From: Cryptomeria japonica
Lineage: Eukaryota > Streptophyta > Pinopsida > Cupressales > Cupressaceae
DNA: 64,000 nucleotides
Direction: 5' to 3'
NCBI RefSeq assembly: GCF_030272615.1
Contig: NW_026729310.1
Span: 1 to 64,000 of the forward strand
A program made the position numbers and the translations under genes. Shown here one piece after another: positions 22,829-33,793 of this stretch (position 1 is the stretch's first letter; each line of letters starts with the position of its first letter). The notes below the pieces were generated by a model. That model saw only the letters and a list, made by a program, of their open reading frames with translations. It ran no database searches and was not told the origin of the DNA.

Positions 22829-23840
22829 AATGTATGAGATGGTGCAAGACAATGGTCATAAAGTACCAAAGTTTGAGGGCTCAAATTACTCCTTTTAGAA
22901 GGTGCAAATGAAATCTTATTTAGATTCTATGTCATTTGAAATATAGGATGTTGTTAAGAATGGTTATTCTCTTCCAACTTTTGGTCCTTCTACTAAGATG
23001 AGACAAGGTTGCATGTAAATAATGGAAAATAAATAAATGTACTTATCAGCAATTTGATTGATTCAGTGCTCTTGAAGGTCATGTCCTAGATGACTACAAA
23101 GGATGTTTGGGAGAAGCTAAGTAGAATTTATGAAGGATATAAAAATATCAATCAAATCAAAGATCCAAAATCAGAAGTATAAATTTGAGACTTTGAGGAT
23201 GTCTGAAGATGAGAACATGGATAGTTACCTGCAGTGAGTGAATGAGATAGTAAGTATAATCAAAGGTATTGGTAGAACTATAAAAGAAAATGAGGTTGTG
23301 AGAAAAGAAATGATGACAATTCATAGATCTTATAGACCTAAGTTGTATGCTATTGAGGAAAGCCATAATAAGGATACATATACCTTCCATCAGTCTCTAC
23401 CTTTGAGACATTAGGATCTGGACATTAGCACAATGTTAAGAAGGAAGTTGCATTCAAACCTACCAAGAAGATTGAAGTTGCAGTTGAAACAAGTAATGAT
23501 CTAGATTATGAGGAAGAAAATTTTGTGAAAAGACTAAAGAAAGGATCCAACAAATAAAAGGCTAAGTTTCCCTTCAAAAGTTTTTATTGTTGAATAATCG
23601 GTCCTTATGCTGCTAGATGTACTTTCAAGGAAGATATCTATAAGAGACCTGATGATGATAAGAAGAAAAATGATAATTATAGAAGAGACAACATGAATTA
23701 AATAATAGATGACAAAGAAAATCCTAAGAATAATCTTTATTCAATAGAGACCTATCCATCTAAAGATGAAGGTTGTGATGAATCAAATGATGAGTTATTA
23801 TTTTTAGTCATAAATTAAAAGGACAATGAAAGGTTTTTGT
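22829..23840 (+). pseudogene. Copia gag remnant
   Basis: Begins MYEMVQDNGHKVPKFEGSNY, typical of a copia gag N-terminus. Further on it contains MSEDENMDSYLQ and IGRTIKENEVV, matching the conserved gag_UBN2 pattern. A zinc-knuckle-like IGPYAARC appears near 23605. Many stops and at least one frame change interrupt it. Confidence 0.75.
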
Positions 23841-24968
23841 ACTATGCGTGATAAAGAGAATAGTAAAATATCAATGATTGTAAGGATTTTACTACATATA
23901 AAAGAAAAACCTAAAGCTTGGATAATTGATTCTAGAAGTTGAAATCAGATGACAAGTGACTGAAGGAAGTTCGTTGAACTCAATTTAAATATGATGGTGG
24001 GTTAGTGAAGTTTTTTGGTGAAGAGGTTGCACCTATATGTGGTAAAGGAACCATATTTATTGATGGTAAGCATAAGACAGTTTTGTTTATTACATTAAGG
24101 GTTTAAGACATTTTTTTAAGTGTGAGTCAAATGTGTAGTAAAGGATACAAGCTCATATTTCATGGGTTCAAATGTGAGATCTGAAAAGAAGATTCCTAAA
24201 GGTTAGTTGTAGAAGGTATAATAAAAAATGAAAATTTCTCTTTTATAAAGGCAAACAAGGGAAATAGTTTTTTGTTGGCACAGAGTAGTGAATGTTGTTT
24301 GCAACACAAAAGGATGAGACACATTTATTTTGAAAACATGGTGAAGAGTAGTTCTACTCATGCAATGCAAGATTTACCAAATATTATCAAACCTTCCAAT
24401 ATAGTATATGTAAGGAATGTCAGATGGGAAAGAAAACAAGGAATAGATTCAAGAACAAGGAGTATTCTACTACAAAATTTTTGGATTTGATTCATATATA
24501 CTTATATGGAACTAAAAGGATAAGAGGACTAAATGGTGAAAGGTGATAATATTTTTCATTAATGATTATTCTAGAATGACATGGGTTACTTTTTTAAAAG
24601 AAAAACTAGAAGCCCATATAGATTTAAAGTGTTCAAATCTATGGTTGAAAATCAAGTAGAAGCTAAGATCAAAATTCTAAGTTTTTATAGAGGTGGAGAA
24701 TTTATGTCAAATTAATTTGATAGATTTTGTGAAGAGAATGGTATTATAAGAGAATTGTTTTCACCTAGGACTGCAGAGTAAAATGGTGTTTTTGAAAGGA
24801 AGAATAGGACTACTGTTGAAATTGGTAGAGCTATGTAGAAAGATACTAACCTACCTAATGTTTATTGGAAAGAAGTTTTGTATATTGTTGTATATATTAT
24901 TAACAGTGTAGAAGTGAGAGTAATTCATACAAAGACACCTCATGAGATATGGTATGGAAGATCACCTA
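23841..24968 (+). pseudogene. Copia protease-integrase remnant, copy A
   Basis: Protease-like AWIIDSRS with NQMTSD (copia consensus W-I-I-D-S-G...H-M-T), then a pre-integrase HKRMRHIYFENM (consensus H.R.GH.....L). An integrase core follows with GGEFMSN and NGVFERKNRTTVEIGRAM, close to the copia motif around the catalytic Glu, then PHEIWYGRSPT. Several stops. It ends where the sequence jumps back to the start of the duplicated block. Confidence 0.8.
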
Positions 24969-25223
24969 CTCTGCATGATGAAGAGAATAGTGAAAGACTA
25001 ATGATAATGTAAGGTTCAGTACTCTACATGATGAAGAGAATAGTGATATACCAATGATTGTAAGCATTTTACTACATGCAAAAGAAAACCCTAAAGATTG
25101 AATAATTGATTGTAGATGCCGAAATCATATGACAAGTGACTGAAGGATGTTCCTTGACTTTGAAAAAAATGATGGTGGATTAGTGAAATTTGATGGTGAA
25201 GAGGTTGCACCTATTTGTGGTAC
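24969..25223 (+). pseudogene. Short tandem re-duplications of the protease segment
   Basis: The block boundary string tactctRcatgatgaagaga recurs at about 24969 and 25019. The first restarts for only about 50 bp. The second covers the protease region again (IIDCRCRNHMTSD) up to the equivalent of VAPICG. These are partial copies of the block at 23841 and of the fuller copy that follows. Confidence 0.75.
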
Positions 25224-26243
25224 TCAGCACGATGAAGATAATAATGAAAGATCAATGATTGTAAGGATTGCACTACATGCAAAAGAAAAACCTAAAGCTT
25301 GGATAATCAATTCTAGATGTTGAAATCAGATGACAAGTGATTGAAGGAAGTTCCTTGACTTTGAAAAATATGATGGTGGATTAGTGAAGTTTATTGGTGA
25401 AGAGGTTACACATCTTTGTGGTAAAGGAATCATACCTATTGATGGTAAGCATAAGATAGGTGATGTTTATTACATTAAGGGTTTAAGACATTATTTTTTG
25501 AGTATGAGTTAGATGTAACGTAAAGTATACAAGCTCATATTTCATGGGTCTAGATGTGAGATCTGAAAAGGAGATTCCTAAAGGTTAGTAGCAGAAGGTA
25601 TAATAAAAAATAGAAATGTCTATTATATAAAGGAAAAAAAAGGGTTAAGTATTTTTTTGTTGGCACAAAGTAATGAATGTTGGTTGTCGCATAAAAGGAT
25701 GAGACACATTAATTTTGAAAACGTGGTGACAATTAGTTCTAGCCATGCAATGAGAGATTTTCCAAATAGTATTAAACCTATCAATATAGTGTGCAACGAA
25801 TGTCAGATGGGAAAGAAAACAAGGAACAAATTCAAGAACAAGGAGTACAGACTTGTGTGGAACTACAAGGATAAGAGGACTAAATGGTGAAACGTGTTTA
25901 ATGTTTCTAATTAATGATTATTCTAAAATGACATGGGTTACTTTTTTAAAAGAAAAATAAAAATCCCATATAGATTTAAAGTGTTCAAATCTATGGTTGA
26001 AAATCAAGTAGAAGCTAAGATCAAAATTCTAAGGTTTAACAAAAATTGAGAATTTATGTCAAATAAATTTGATAAATTTTGTGAAGGGGATAGCATTAGA
26101 AGAAAATTGTTTACACCTAGGACTCCATAGTAAAATTATGTTGTTGAAAGGAAGAATAGGACTACTATTGAAATGGGTAGAGCTATGTTGAAAGATACTA
26201 ACCTACCTAACATGTATTAGAAAGAAATTTTGCATATTGTTAT
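25224..26243 (+). pseudogene. Copia protease-integrase remnant, copy B
   Basis: Second long copy of the same region: WIINSRC, then HKRMRHINFENV, MVENQVEAKIKI and VERKNRTTIEMGRAML. It differs from copy A by many substitutions, so the duplication is old. It is cut by the solo LTR at 26244 and resumes at 27246 with the GR/SP motif (WYGRSPTVKYF). Confidence 0.8.
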
Positions 26244-27240
26244 TGTTGTGCTCTATGAAGTGTACCTGTACCTACAACCACAATGCACTCAATAAATCGT
26301 TATAAGAAATGGTTAGTAAATTGAAACAATGAAAAACAAAACCATAGCTAATCGACTTATTACCTCCTAGTAAATGCGAGTATGAAAAATGCTCTCAGAT
26401 CTGATTATGCAAATTCTAGTGACTTGACTACACTTAGATGGAGGATTTGAATGCTTAAAATGCATGATCTAGCAAGAATAGCATGATTAAGCTACATGAT
26501 AAGAAAATTAAGCTAAGATTTAAGCTAAAATTGAGCATGATAACATTATAAAAACTGATAAACTATAAGCTAGATGCCTATAATAACAATGCATAAGATG
26601 AAAATGAGATGGGATGCAATCATGATATGAAATTGGGACCAATATTACTCCAAAATGAGGTCTATTTATAGGATTTTCCAAGGTTAGGGGTGATGTGGCA
26701 AGAATCAATGGTCAAGATTGATCTGAAGATATCAATGGTTAAATTGGAGGAGGATGGCAAAGGGGGTTGGATTAAAGGGAACATCTGTCATCTCTATGGT
26801 GACAAGTGTCAAGAGGCTTCTAGAAGGAATAGGATGAAAGGGAACACTTAGTGACAAGTGTCACAAAGGTTCTAGAAGATGTTGGATGAAAGGGGACATG
26901 GTTGTAGGTAGAATGGGTTAGGTTTAGGAATGGTAGAAGTTAGGAGAATTTGAATTTAAAAATTCAATTAATATGAAAAGGCTAATTAATCTCATCAACT
27001 CATGAATTTGATTTGTTTTAATTAATTAGGAGATTTGAAGAAATGATTTTGGATGGAGGGAATTAATTAATTAAAGGGGTGAAATGAACCTATTAAATAA
27101 ATCCTTAGATTTATTAATAAGTAGATGAAAAGGGAAATTTAATCAAATTGCTTAGTGAATTCAATTAAATTGGGAAGGAGGATTAATTAAATAATTGCTT
27201 ATTTAATTAATTATCTTTGGACCATTTTTAGGTGTATACA
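26244..27240 (-). mobile_element. Solo LTR (997 bp) with perfect GTTAT target duplication
   Basis: Begins TGTTGTG and ends TATACA, flanked by GTTAT at 26239-26243 and 27241-27245. There is no internal domain, so it is a solo LTR left by LTR-LTR recombination. Its reverse complement starts TGTATACACCTAAAA and is followed by TTAATTAA/TAAATAAA-rich sequence. That resembles the start of the Tat-like LTR at 30458 (TGTAGACACCCAAAA), so it is probably a distant family member in minus orientation. Confidence 0.9.
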
Positions 27241-27245
27241 GTTAT

Positions 27246-28990
27246 CTATATTCTTAACAAAGTACAAGTGAGAGCTATGGTATGGAAGATCACCTACGGT
27301 CAAATATTTTAGAATCTTTGGAAACAAGTGCTACATCAAAGGAGATGGGGAAGATTTGACAAAGTTTGATGTAAGGTCAAATGAAGGAATATTTATAGGA
27401 TAATTACAAAGAGAAAGGCATATCAGTGCTACAACATGAGGCTAAACAAGATTGTGGAAAGTAAAAATGTCAGATTAAGTGAAGAATGGAATCATATTGC
27501 TATAGAACTTAAGATAAAGGTAGAAGATACCCCATTACTATAGAAGAGAAAGACATTACAAAAGATAAAGAGACAAATACAAAAGAGAAGGAGCATGATA
27601 AAGTACCTAAGGCACCTATAAAGTATGTGCAAAATAATCATTCAGAAGATCAAATCATTGGAGATAAAGACAAAGGATTCCAATCAAGAAGAAGACTAGC
27701 TAATGCTAGTGAACATGTAATTTTTTGTTTCATATCTAAGGTGAGCTAAGTACCTTTACAAAGGCCTGTAAAGATGATGGATGGATGAAAATAATGGAAG
27801 AAGAGCTAAATCAGATAGAAAAGTATCAGGCATGGGAATTGCTACCTAGATTGATGGACAAGAATGTGATAGGAACAAAGTTGGTGTTCTAAAAAAAGTT
27901 GAGTGAAGCTGGAGAAGTCACAAGAAAAAAAGAAATATTGTTTTGTAAGGGTTATTCACAAGTTGAAAGTATAGACATCAAGGAAAGTTTCTCTTTACTA
28001 TCTAGGATGGAAGCCATAAGAATATTTCTTGCATATACTACTTATAAGAACCTTAAGGTATATTATATGGATCTTAAGTCTGTATTCTTGAATGGTGAAC
28101 TTGGAGAAGAGGTTTGCATTGAACAACCGAATGGGTTTCAATTGTTAGGAGATCCAGATATGGTTTGCAGACTAAAGAATGCACTTTATAGACTGCAGCA
28201 AGCTCCTAGAGCTTAGTATGTAGGGTTTCACAAATATCTATTGCAGTAGAACTTCAAGAAAGGTACTACAAATAGTAGTCTTTATTTCAAGGTTGAAAGT
28301 GACAAACTATTGATAATAGTTGTATATGTTTATTATATCATCTTTCGTGGAGATGATGATGTTTGGAAGAGATTTGTAGAAGAAATGGAAAAGAAATTTG
28401 AGGTGTCAATGATTGGTGAGTTGTCATTTTTTCTTCGTCTTCAATTAACATAGTTAGAAGATGGTATTTTCATTACTTAGGCCAAGTATATCAAGGAGAT
28501 GTTGTCAAAGTTTGGTATGGATGATTGTAAGACAATTGGAACACCCATGGTTACTAGAAGTGTCATTTGAGAAAATATGGTGAATCTCTGAAAGTGGATC
28601 CAAAACTTTATAGATTTATGATTGGTGGATTGTTGTATTTGACTATTTCAAGACTAGATATTATGTATGCATTTTGTTTAGCTGCCAGATATCAAACAAA
28701 TCCAAAGAAGAGTCATCATAAAGTAGTGAAAATAATATTTAGATTTATGAAAGGGACTTTGTATTTTGGTTTGTGGTATTAGAAGGATGATGATTTCTCT
28801 TTGAAATATTACACAAATGTTGATTGGGCTAAGTGTGTTGATTACAAAAGAATTAAAATAAGTAGTGGTGTGTTTTTCTTAGGAGATAGATTAGATTAGT
28901 TTGTGGTTTTCTAATGTTAGGAAAATATTGTGAAAGAGACATATCCATAGTAAATAGTGTTGCAGATTTTAGAGATATAAATGGAAGGGA
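27246..28990 (+). pseudogene. Copia integrase tail, reverse transcriptase and RNase H remnant
   Basis: The post-integrase block (IFGNKCYIKGDGEDLTKFD, consensus HLRVFGC) precedes RT. RT motifs: WELLP, IDIKESFSLLSRMEAIRIFL, and YYMDLKSVFLNGELGEEVCI (the LDVKTAFLNG motif), then RLKNALYRLQQAPRA. The catalytic YVDD is replaced by YVYY at about 28322-28333, so the enzyme is dead. RNase H-like RNase sequence follows from about 28615 (MIGGLLYLTISR, then FMKGTLYFGLWY). Stops are frequent. Confidence 0.88.
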
Positions 28991-29116
28991 GATAATTGTT
29001 TGGAGATAATTTTAGAGGTTTAAATTGTTATTCCCTTTGTCCTTGATGTCCAAGGGGGACAGAGTTACAATTGGAGAGCTAATTACCGATTGGTGATACA
29101 GGTGCTAACGTCAATG

Positions 29117-29130
29117 ACAAAGGGGTAGAT
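29117..29130 (+). promoter_or_regulatory. Copia polypurine tract
   Basis: ACAAAGGGGTAGAT adjoins the 3' LTR start. Further tract-like strings lie at about 29050 (CCAAGGGGGACAG) and within the LTR at 29245-29260 (AACAAAGGGGGAGATT). This gives a repeated-PPT arrangement. Confidence 0.7.
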
Positions 29131-30457
29131 TCTTGGTAGTTTGCATTATATTTTCATTAATGTCACACTTGTGTGTATTGATGACAAAGGATAATAATAA
29201 GAGAAAGTTGAACTAGTTTTTTTTTTGTTGGTGTTGTCATCCATAACAAAGGGGGAGATTATTAGCAGTGTGTGTTCAGTTATGTCAATTTGATATGTGT
29301 GCATTATTGCCTAATATGTAAAGGTCCATAAATGAGTGTTTAGATGTTGTTTTTATGTGTGGTGATGATATTGAATGAGTATGTGGTGTTTCCAAAAGGT
29401 GATAGTATTAGAAGATGAAATATGCAAGAAAGAGTATTTAAAGTCTATATGGGAGAATGTTGTGCATTCCTCCACTTTTGAAGATGTTGTCTTGTGGTTC
29501 TACATTTAATATTTATGTTATATGGATGATGCACTATTATTTTTTAAAGTCCTCAACAATTCAGGTGTTGAAGCTGGTTATTGTAGTTTATTGACAACAA
29601 GTATGTCTATCAAGGTTGGTACGAATAATTATATGCATTGCTTCCACAGTGTTGATTCAAGTGTTATGACTTGGAGTACATGTTCATATTGTTCATGTAA
29701 TGTTCTAATTCAAAATTCAGGTGTTCATTTTCTCTCCAAGTAGAGTTATATTGTTAAGCTATTTAGCATTATTATTTGTGTTAGTCTTTACTCAATTTAG
29801 ATAGTTCATCTTATTTGGATAATACTCTTTTGCTCTGGATATGTATTGGATGTTGAACTAAGGTGTTGTTACGTGTCTTACCATGGTATGTGAATATTTA
29901 CATTCAGTAATTTGCATTAGATAATTTTTTTGAGCCAATTGGTTAATATTTTTTTTAGACTATAGGAATCAGGTATAGCGCCTCCTTATAAAATGTAGTG
30001 CAGCAAGTAAACTTTTTAACATGACCAGTGATGCTGGTGTGACACGTCCTTTAGTACCACATGGGTTGGGGGGAGACTAGACCTCATGACTTCATGCTTC
30101 ACCACTAGAAGCTCTTGATAATCAAGATAGGCCCCTAGCCCATCCAATTGGTTAACATGATCTACTATTCATCTACACTGTTATTTTGATGCCAACTTAA
30201 GAGGATGTGTTGTTTTGTGCAATTTACTGGAATCAACTTGAAAGATATTTTGTCATGTATTTGGGTCCTCTTTATCTCCTAGAGTGGACAACATTTAGTG
30301 AAGTTTCTCATGGAGGTCAACTTGGTGTGATTTATGTTTATTTTGTTTGTGGCTAACCTAGTTAAGATTTTTAGTGAATAAGTTAATATAAATATATATG
30401 TGGATGTGTGAATTGCTTTGGATTGATTGAAGGTGGTGAGGAAGTATATGTGGAAAG
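29131..30457 (+). repeat. Copia 3' LTR, left part
   Basis: Aligns with the 5' LTR from its start through tgtggaaag. It contains the SINE at 29947. It is interrupted at 30458 by the Tat-like element. Confidence 0.85.
29947..30143 (-). mobile_element. tRNA-derived SINE, antisense, 12-bp target duplication
   Basis: A 197-bp insert flanked by the direct repeat ccaattggttaa (29935-29946 and 30144-30155). The host's 5' LTR has ccaactggttaac once, an empty site. On the plus strand it starts with a T run, so it is a poly(A)-tailed element on the minus strand. Near its head the minus strand reads TAGTGGTGAAGC and GAGGTCTAGTCTCC, resembling tRNA-type A and B boxes of an RNA polymerase III promoter. 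The parental tRNA is not identified. Confidence 0.8.
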
Positions 30458-30482
30458 TGTAGACACCCAAAATTGTCCAGTC

Positions 30483-30715
30483 TAATTAAATAAATATTTT
30501 ATTTATTTAATTATCTAAGCTTAATTTTTCTATTAATTAAATAAATCTTTATTTATTTAATTAATTCATTTATCCTCTTCTAGCCTTATTTTTCATTTAA
30601 ATAAATACATTTATTTATTTAAATTATCGTTTTCCTAAATTAAATAAATATCTTATTTATTTAATTGATCCCACTTCTTCTATTAATTAAATAAATCTTT
30701 ATTTATTTAATTAAT
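30483..30715. repeat. Row of five AAT-rich palindromes in the LTR
   Basis: Two identical perfect hairpins of 15-bp arms and a CTTT loop (30532-30565 and 30682-30715; arm attaattaaataaat). Three related ones lie around 30483, 30595 and 30640. The same row is present in the 3' LTR. Confidence 0.85.
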
Positions 30716-30874
30716 TCATTAGCCTTTTCTACCCATGACACATGTCATTCATCTCTTAATTCATACACTAGCTACCCCTTTCATTATTTTATTATTTCTT
30801 TTACCTACCCTCTAATCATAGCCGACCTCCTTCTACACCTCTCAATCTTATCCCTCCATTTCATATAGTGTCTT

Positions 30875-30884
30875 CTATATAAGG
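30875..30884 (+). promoter_or_regulatory. TATA box of the Tat-like LTR
   Basis: CTATATAAGG, conserved in the 3' LTR at about 45944-45953. About 345 bp remain to the LTR end, a plausible R-U5 length. Confidence 0.6.
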
Positions 30885-31227
30885 AGATGCTTCCTTCATT
30901 ATAAAACCCTAACTACCTAATTACTTGATCAATTGACTACTTGGCATATGTGATCCTACTTGCAACCACATTTCGTTCTTTGTTGAGCTCTTGTGCACAT
31001 AAAATCTGAGAGCAAATATATCAAGCAAGATCAATGGAGATAGGAAGAATGGAGATCCAAACCCCATTGGACATGTGATGGTATAATCTTTGTGATTTCA
31101 TTTGATTTGCATTATCTTAGGTAATCTTCATATGTTATGGTGGATCTTTGTTGTTGTTAGGCTAGGGTTTTGTGGTTGAATCTATTTAGTCTTTCAACAT
31201 TGTTGTTATCCATTTTCACCATAAACA

Positions 31228-33793
31228 TTTTGGCATGCCCCGTGGGACATGGATTTTTGTTAGATCTATGTTTTTTTTGCAGATTTTTCTAACCCTATAT
31301 TGTTGTTTTGTAAAACAATTTGGAGAATAATCTTGTGCAGCTAGGGTTTTGGACACAAAATCAAGATCTGGGAGAGATTCGATCATATCTCACAAACGGC
31401 TAGAAAATTTTGCACCAAATATTTTTTGTAGGTTGAAGAAAGTATCAGGAGCTCTCAATCCAAAATTCAGAATTTTTGGAGCACATTTTCATTTTCTATG
31501 AATTTTTTATGATTTTTCAGAAAAACTTAATTTTGAAAGCAAATGAGAGAATTTTTTGGATTTTCTTACATTTTTGGAAATTTCTCATAATTATACATAT
31601 GATCTATTCTTTTTAATTTTAATTTTGATGCAAAATGTTTCCCTAAAAATTAGATCTTTAAAAATTAGGGTTTTTCCTTATTTTGATCAGATCTCACAAA
31701 CGGCTTCGAATTTTGACATAAAAATTTTTGTGCAAGTCAAGAAAAGTATTAAAAGGATTCAATAAAAATTTCAAAATTTTTGGATCATTTTGTCAATTTA
31801 TATGAATTTGTTATGATTTTTCATAAAAAATTAATTTTTAGAGAAAATTAGCAAAGTTTTTAGATTTTATTACATTTTTGGAAATATCTCAGAATTATAC
31901 ATAGGATTTGTTCTTTGTGATTTTAAATTTGATGCAAAATTATTTCTCAAAAATCAAATCTTTGAAAATTAGGGTTTTGTATTATTTTGCTCATATCTCG
32001 CAAACTACTTGGATTTGCTACAAAAAAAAATTTTTGTAGGTTTGGAAGGCCATCAAGACTCTCCAGTAAAAAATTTAGATTTTTTAGATCGATGTTGCAT
32101 TTTATATGAATTTTTTATGATTTTTCATAAAAAATTAATTTTTGGAGCAAATTAGCAAATTTGTTAGATTTTCTTACATTTCTGGAAATCTCTTGAAATT
32201 TTACAAATGGTCTTTTTTTAGGATGAATCAGATCTTTGAATTGCTCAACAAAATGCATTGTTGAAGGCCTCTATTTCACAAAGTCTTTTGGATCTAAAAT
32301 TTACCTAACTTGTGTGCTTGCAAGAAGGGGTGATTATTTCAAACAATCCAAACTACTAATAAATTTTTGTTGTAGGTCCTTGGAAAGGGTTTTTGGATTT
32401 TTATTGTGTGCCTTGTTTTCATAGACTAGCAAACACTTCAATTGGTGCACTAAAATTGAACCATTGTCTTTTTGTGTCTTGAGCAATAGGCTCCTTTTGT
32501 TTAATCTTTAGAGGGCCTGTCTTCCCGTGTGGTCATTAGGACTACTAGTGAGAAGAGAATGACCCAAGTGGTAGCGAGGAAAACCCACCTCTTTCGAACC
32601 ACTTTAAACAACTGTATTCATGGTGAAAACTATGGATAACGTGTGCTGATTAGTTCATACCAACACTATGTCTCCCCATAAACCCGTTTGTTCAAATTTA
32701 TTTGATCAGTTGTAGGGCGTAACCCCTACTAACTGGGAGCCTTCTGTATTTACAGAGCTGAAAGTGCCGCATGTATGGCCACACAAGCAGATTCCCTTAC
32801 TAGCACCTTTTTGTTTTAGAAGCCCAAATCCTTCTAGTTGTTGGGGCAGGAGGTCGGACCTCTGGTAGCGGCCCACGCACATACGGTTCTTAGTAGAGAT
32901 ACAAAGTTCACCACGGGGAGTTTTCATGGGGACTGATGCTTGGCTGACCCAAGAAGTGAGTGTCGAGGGTGGAGCCAGTGAGGTCAAGCATCTAAGTATC
33001 TGCTCTAAATAGCGTAGCCTCAGGGGTAAAACCCCATGTGGGATCAACAACTATTGTCTTGGCCATCCATAAGAATTGTGCTTGACTTATTTTAAACATT
33101 TAGAACATTCAAGACCAAACAACAAAACATTGTGTCTTTTGTGTCTTCAAGTGTATGCAAAACATTTTTACATCAAACAACACACTTTTCTTGGAGTCAT
33201 TGTCAGTCTAAACACTTGCAAACATTGAGTCCTCATCAACATTGTGTCCTCTTGTCACGAAAAACAGTCAAACATTCAGATTTGGTCACAACCAACAACT
33301 TCACAAATTGGAAAAATTTTATAGTCCAGCAAACAAGAGCAATCAGTTTTGGAATTCTTGAGCTTCCTAGGTTGTTTCTCTGGGTTTTCATCTAGCATTC
33401 AACTTGTCTTCGGGTCTCACAAAATCCATCATTGCTTTACACCTTACATTACATTCACATTTGTCTAAACTTGAGTCAAAAGGTCATTTGCTTGTCCTCG
33501 CTATACTTTGTCAACACACTACATACAACAACATTTTGCTAAGTGGTCCCTCATCAAGGTCTATCACCTTTGGGTCTCATTTGGTCTTACTTAGAGTCAA
33601 GGTCAACTTACCTCATCAAGAGAAACTATCCTCTCTTTGGAAGTCACACCTACTCTACTACATACATACTTGGTCTTACACTTTAGACATTGCAAGTACA
33701 CCTCAGATTCATTTGCATTCCATCCAACTCTTGGTCTTCCATTCTTTTTCCATTTTTCATCTAGTCTCACACATCTTGGTCAATACCTAGTTC
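31228..33793 (+). other. Long untranslated leader of the Tat-like element
   Basis: About 2.5 kb between LTR and gag without a convincing ORF. The primer site should lie at 31228-31250 (ttttggcatgccccgtggga); it is not an initiator-Met match and could be a degenerate Lys-type site, which I cannot confirm. The first kilobase holds diverged direct repeats. About 32500-33060 is less AT-rich. Confidence 0.6.
31335..32215 (+). repeat. Three diverged direct repeats of about 300 bp in the leader
   Basis: Each unit has, in order, agggtttt, catatctc(a/g)caaac, a run ending tatgaatttt(t/g)tatgattttt, and ttacatt(t/c)ttggaaat with tctca. Units begin near 31345, 31665 and 31965. The last is partial and most diverged. 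Confidence 0.75.

Larger units (their letters stand above)
30458..31227 (+). repeat. Tat-like 5' LTR
   Basis: Begins TGTAGACACCCAAAA and ends CCATAAACA. It carries a row of AT palindromes in its first 260 bp. A TATA box, CTATATAAGG, lies at 30875-30884. Confidence 0.95.

Noticed and set aside
31228-31250. A firm tRNA assignment for the Tat-like primer site
   Set aside because: The string after the 5' LTR does not match initiator Met; similarity to a Lys-type site needs gaps, so only the position is reported.
32706-33050. 114-codon minus-strand frame in the Tat-like leader
   Set aside because: No motif. The region is better explained as untranslated leader of balanced composition, where long frames arise by chance.
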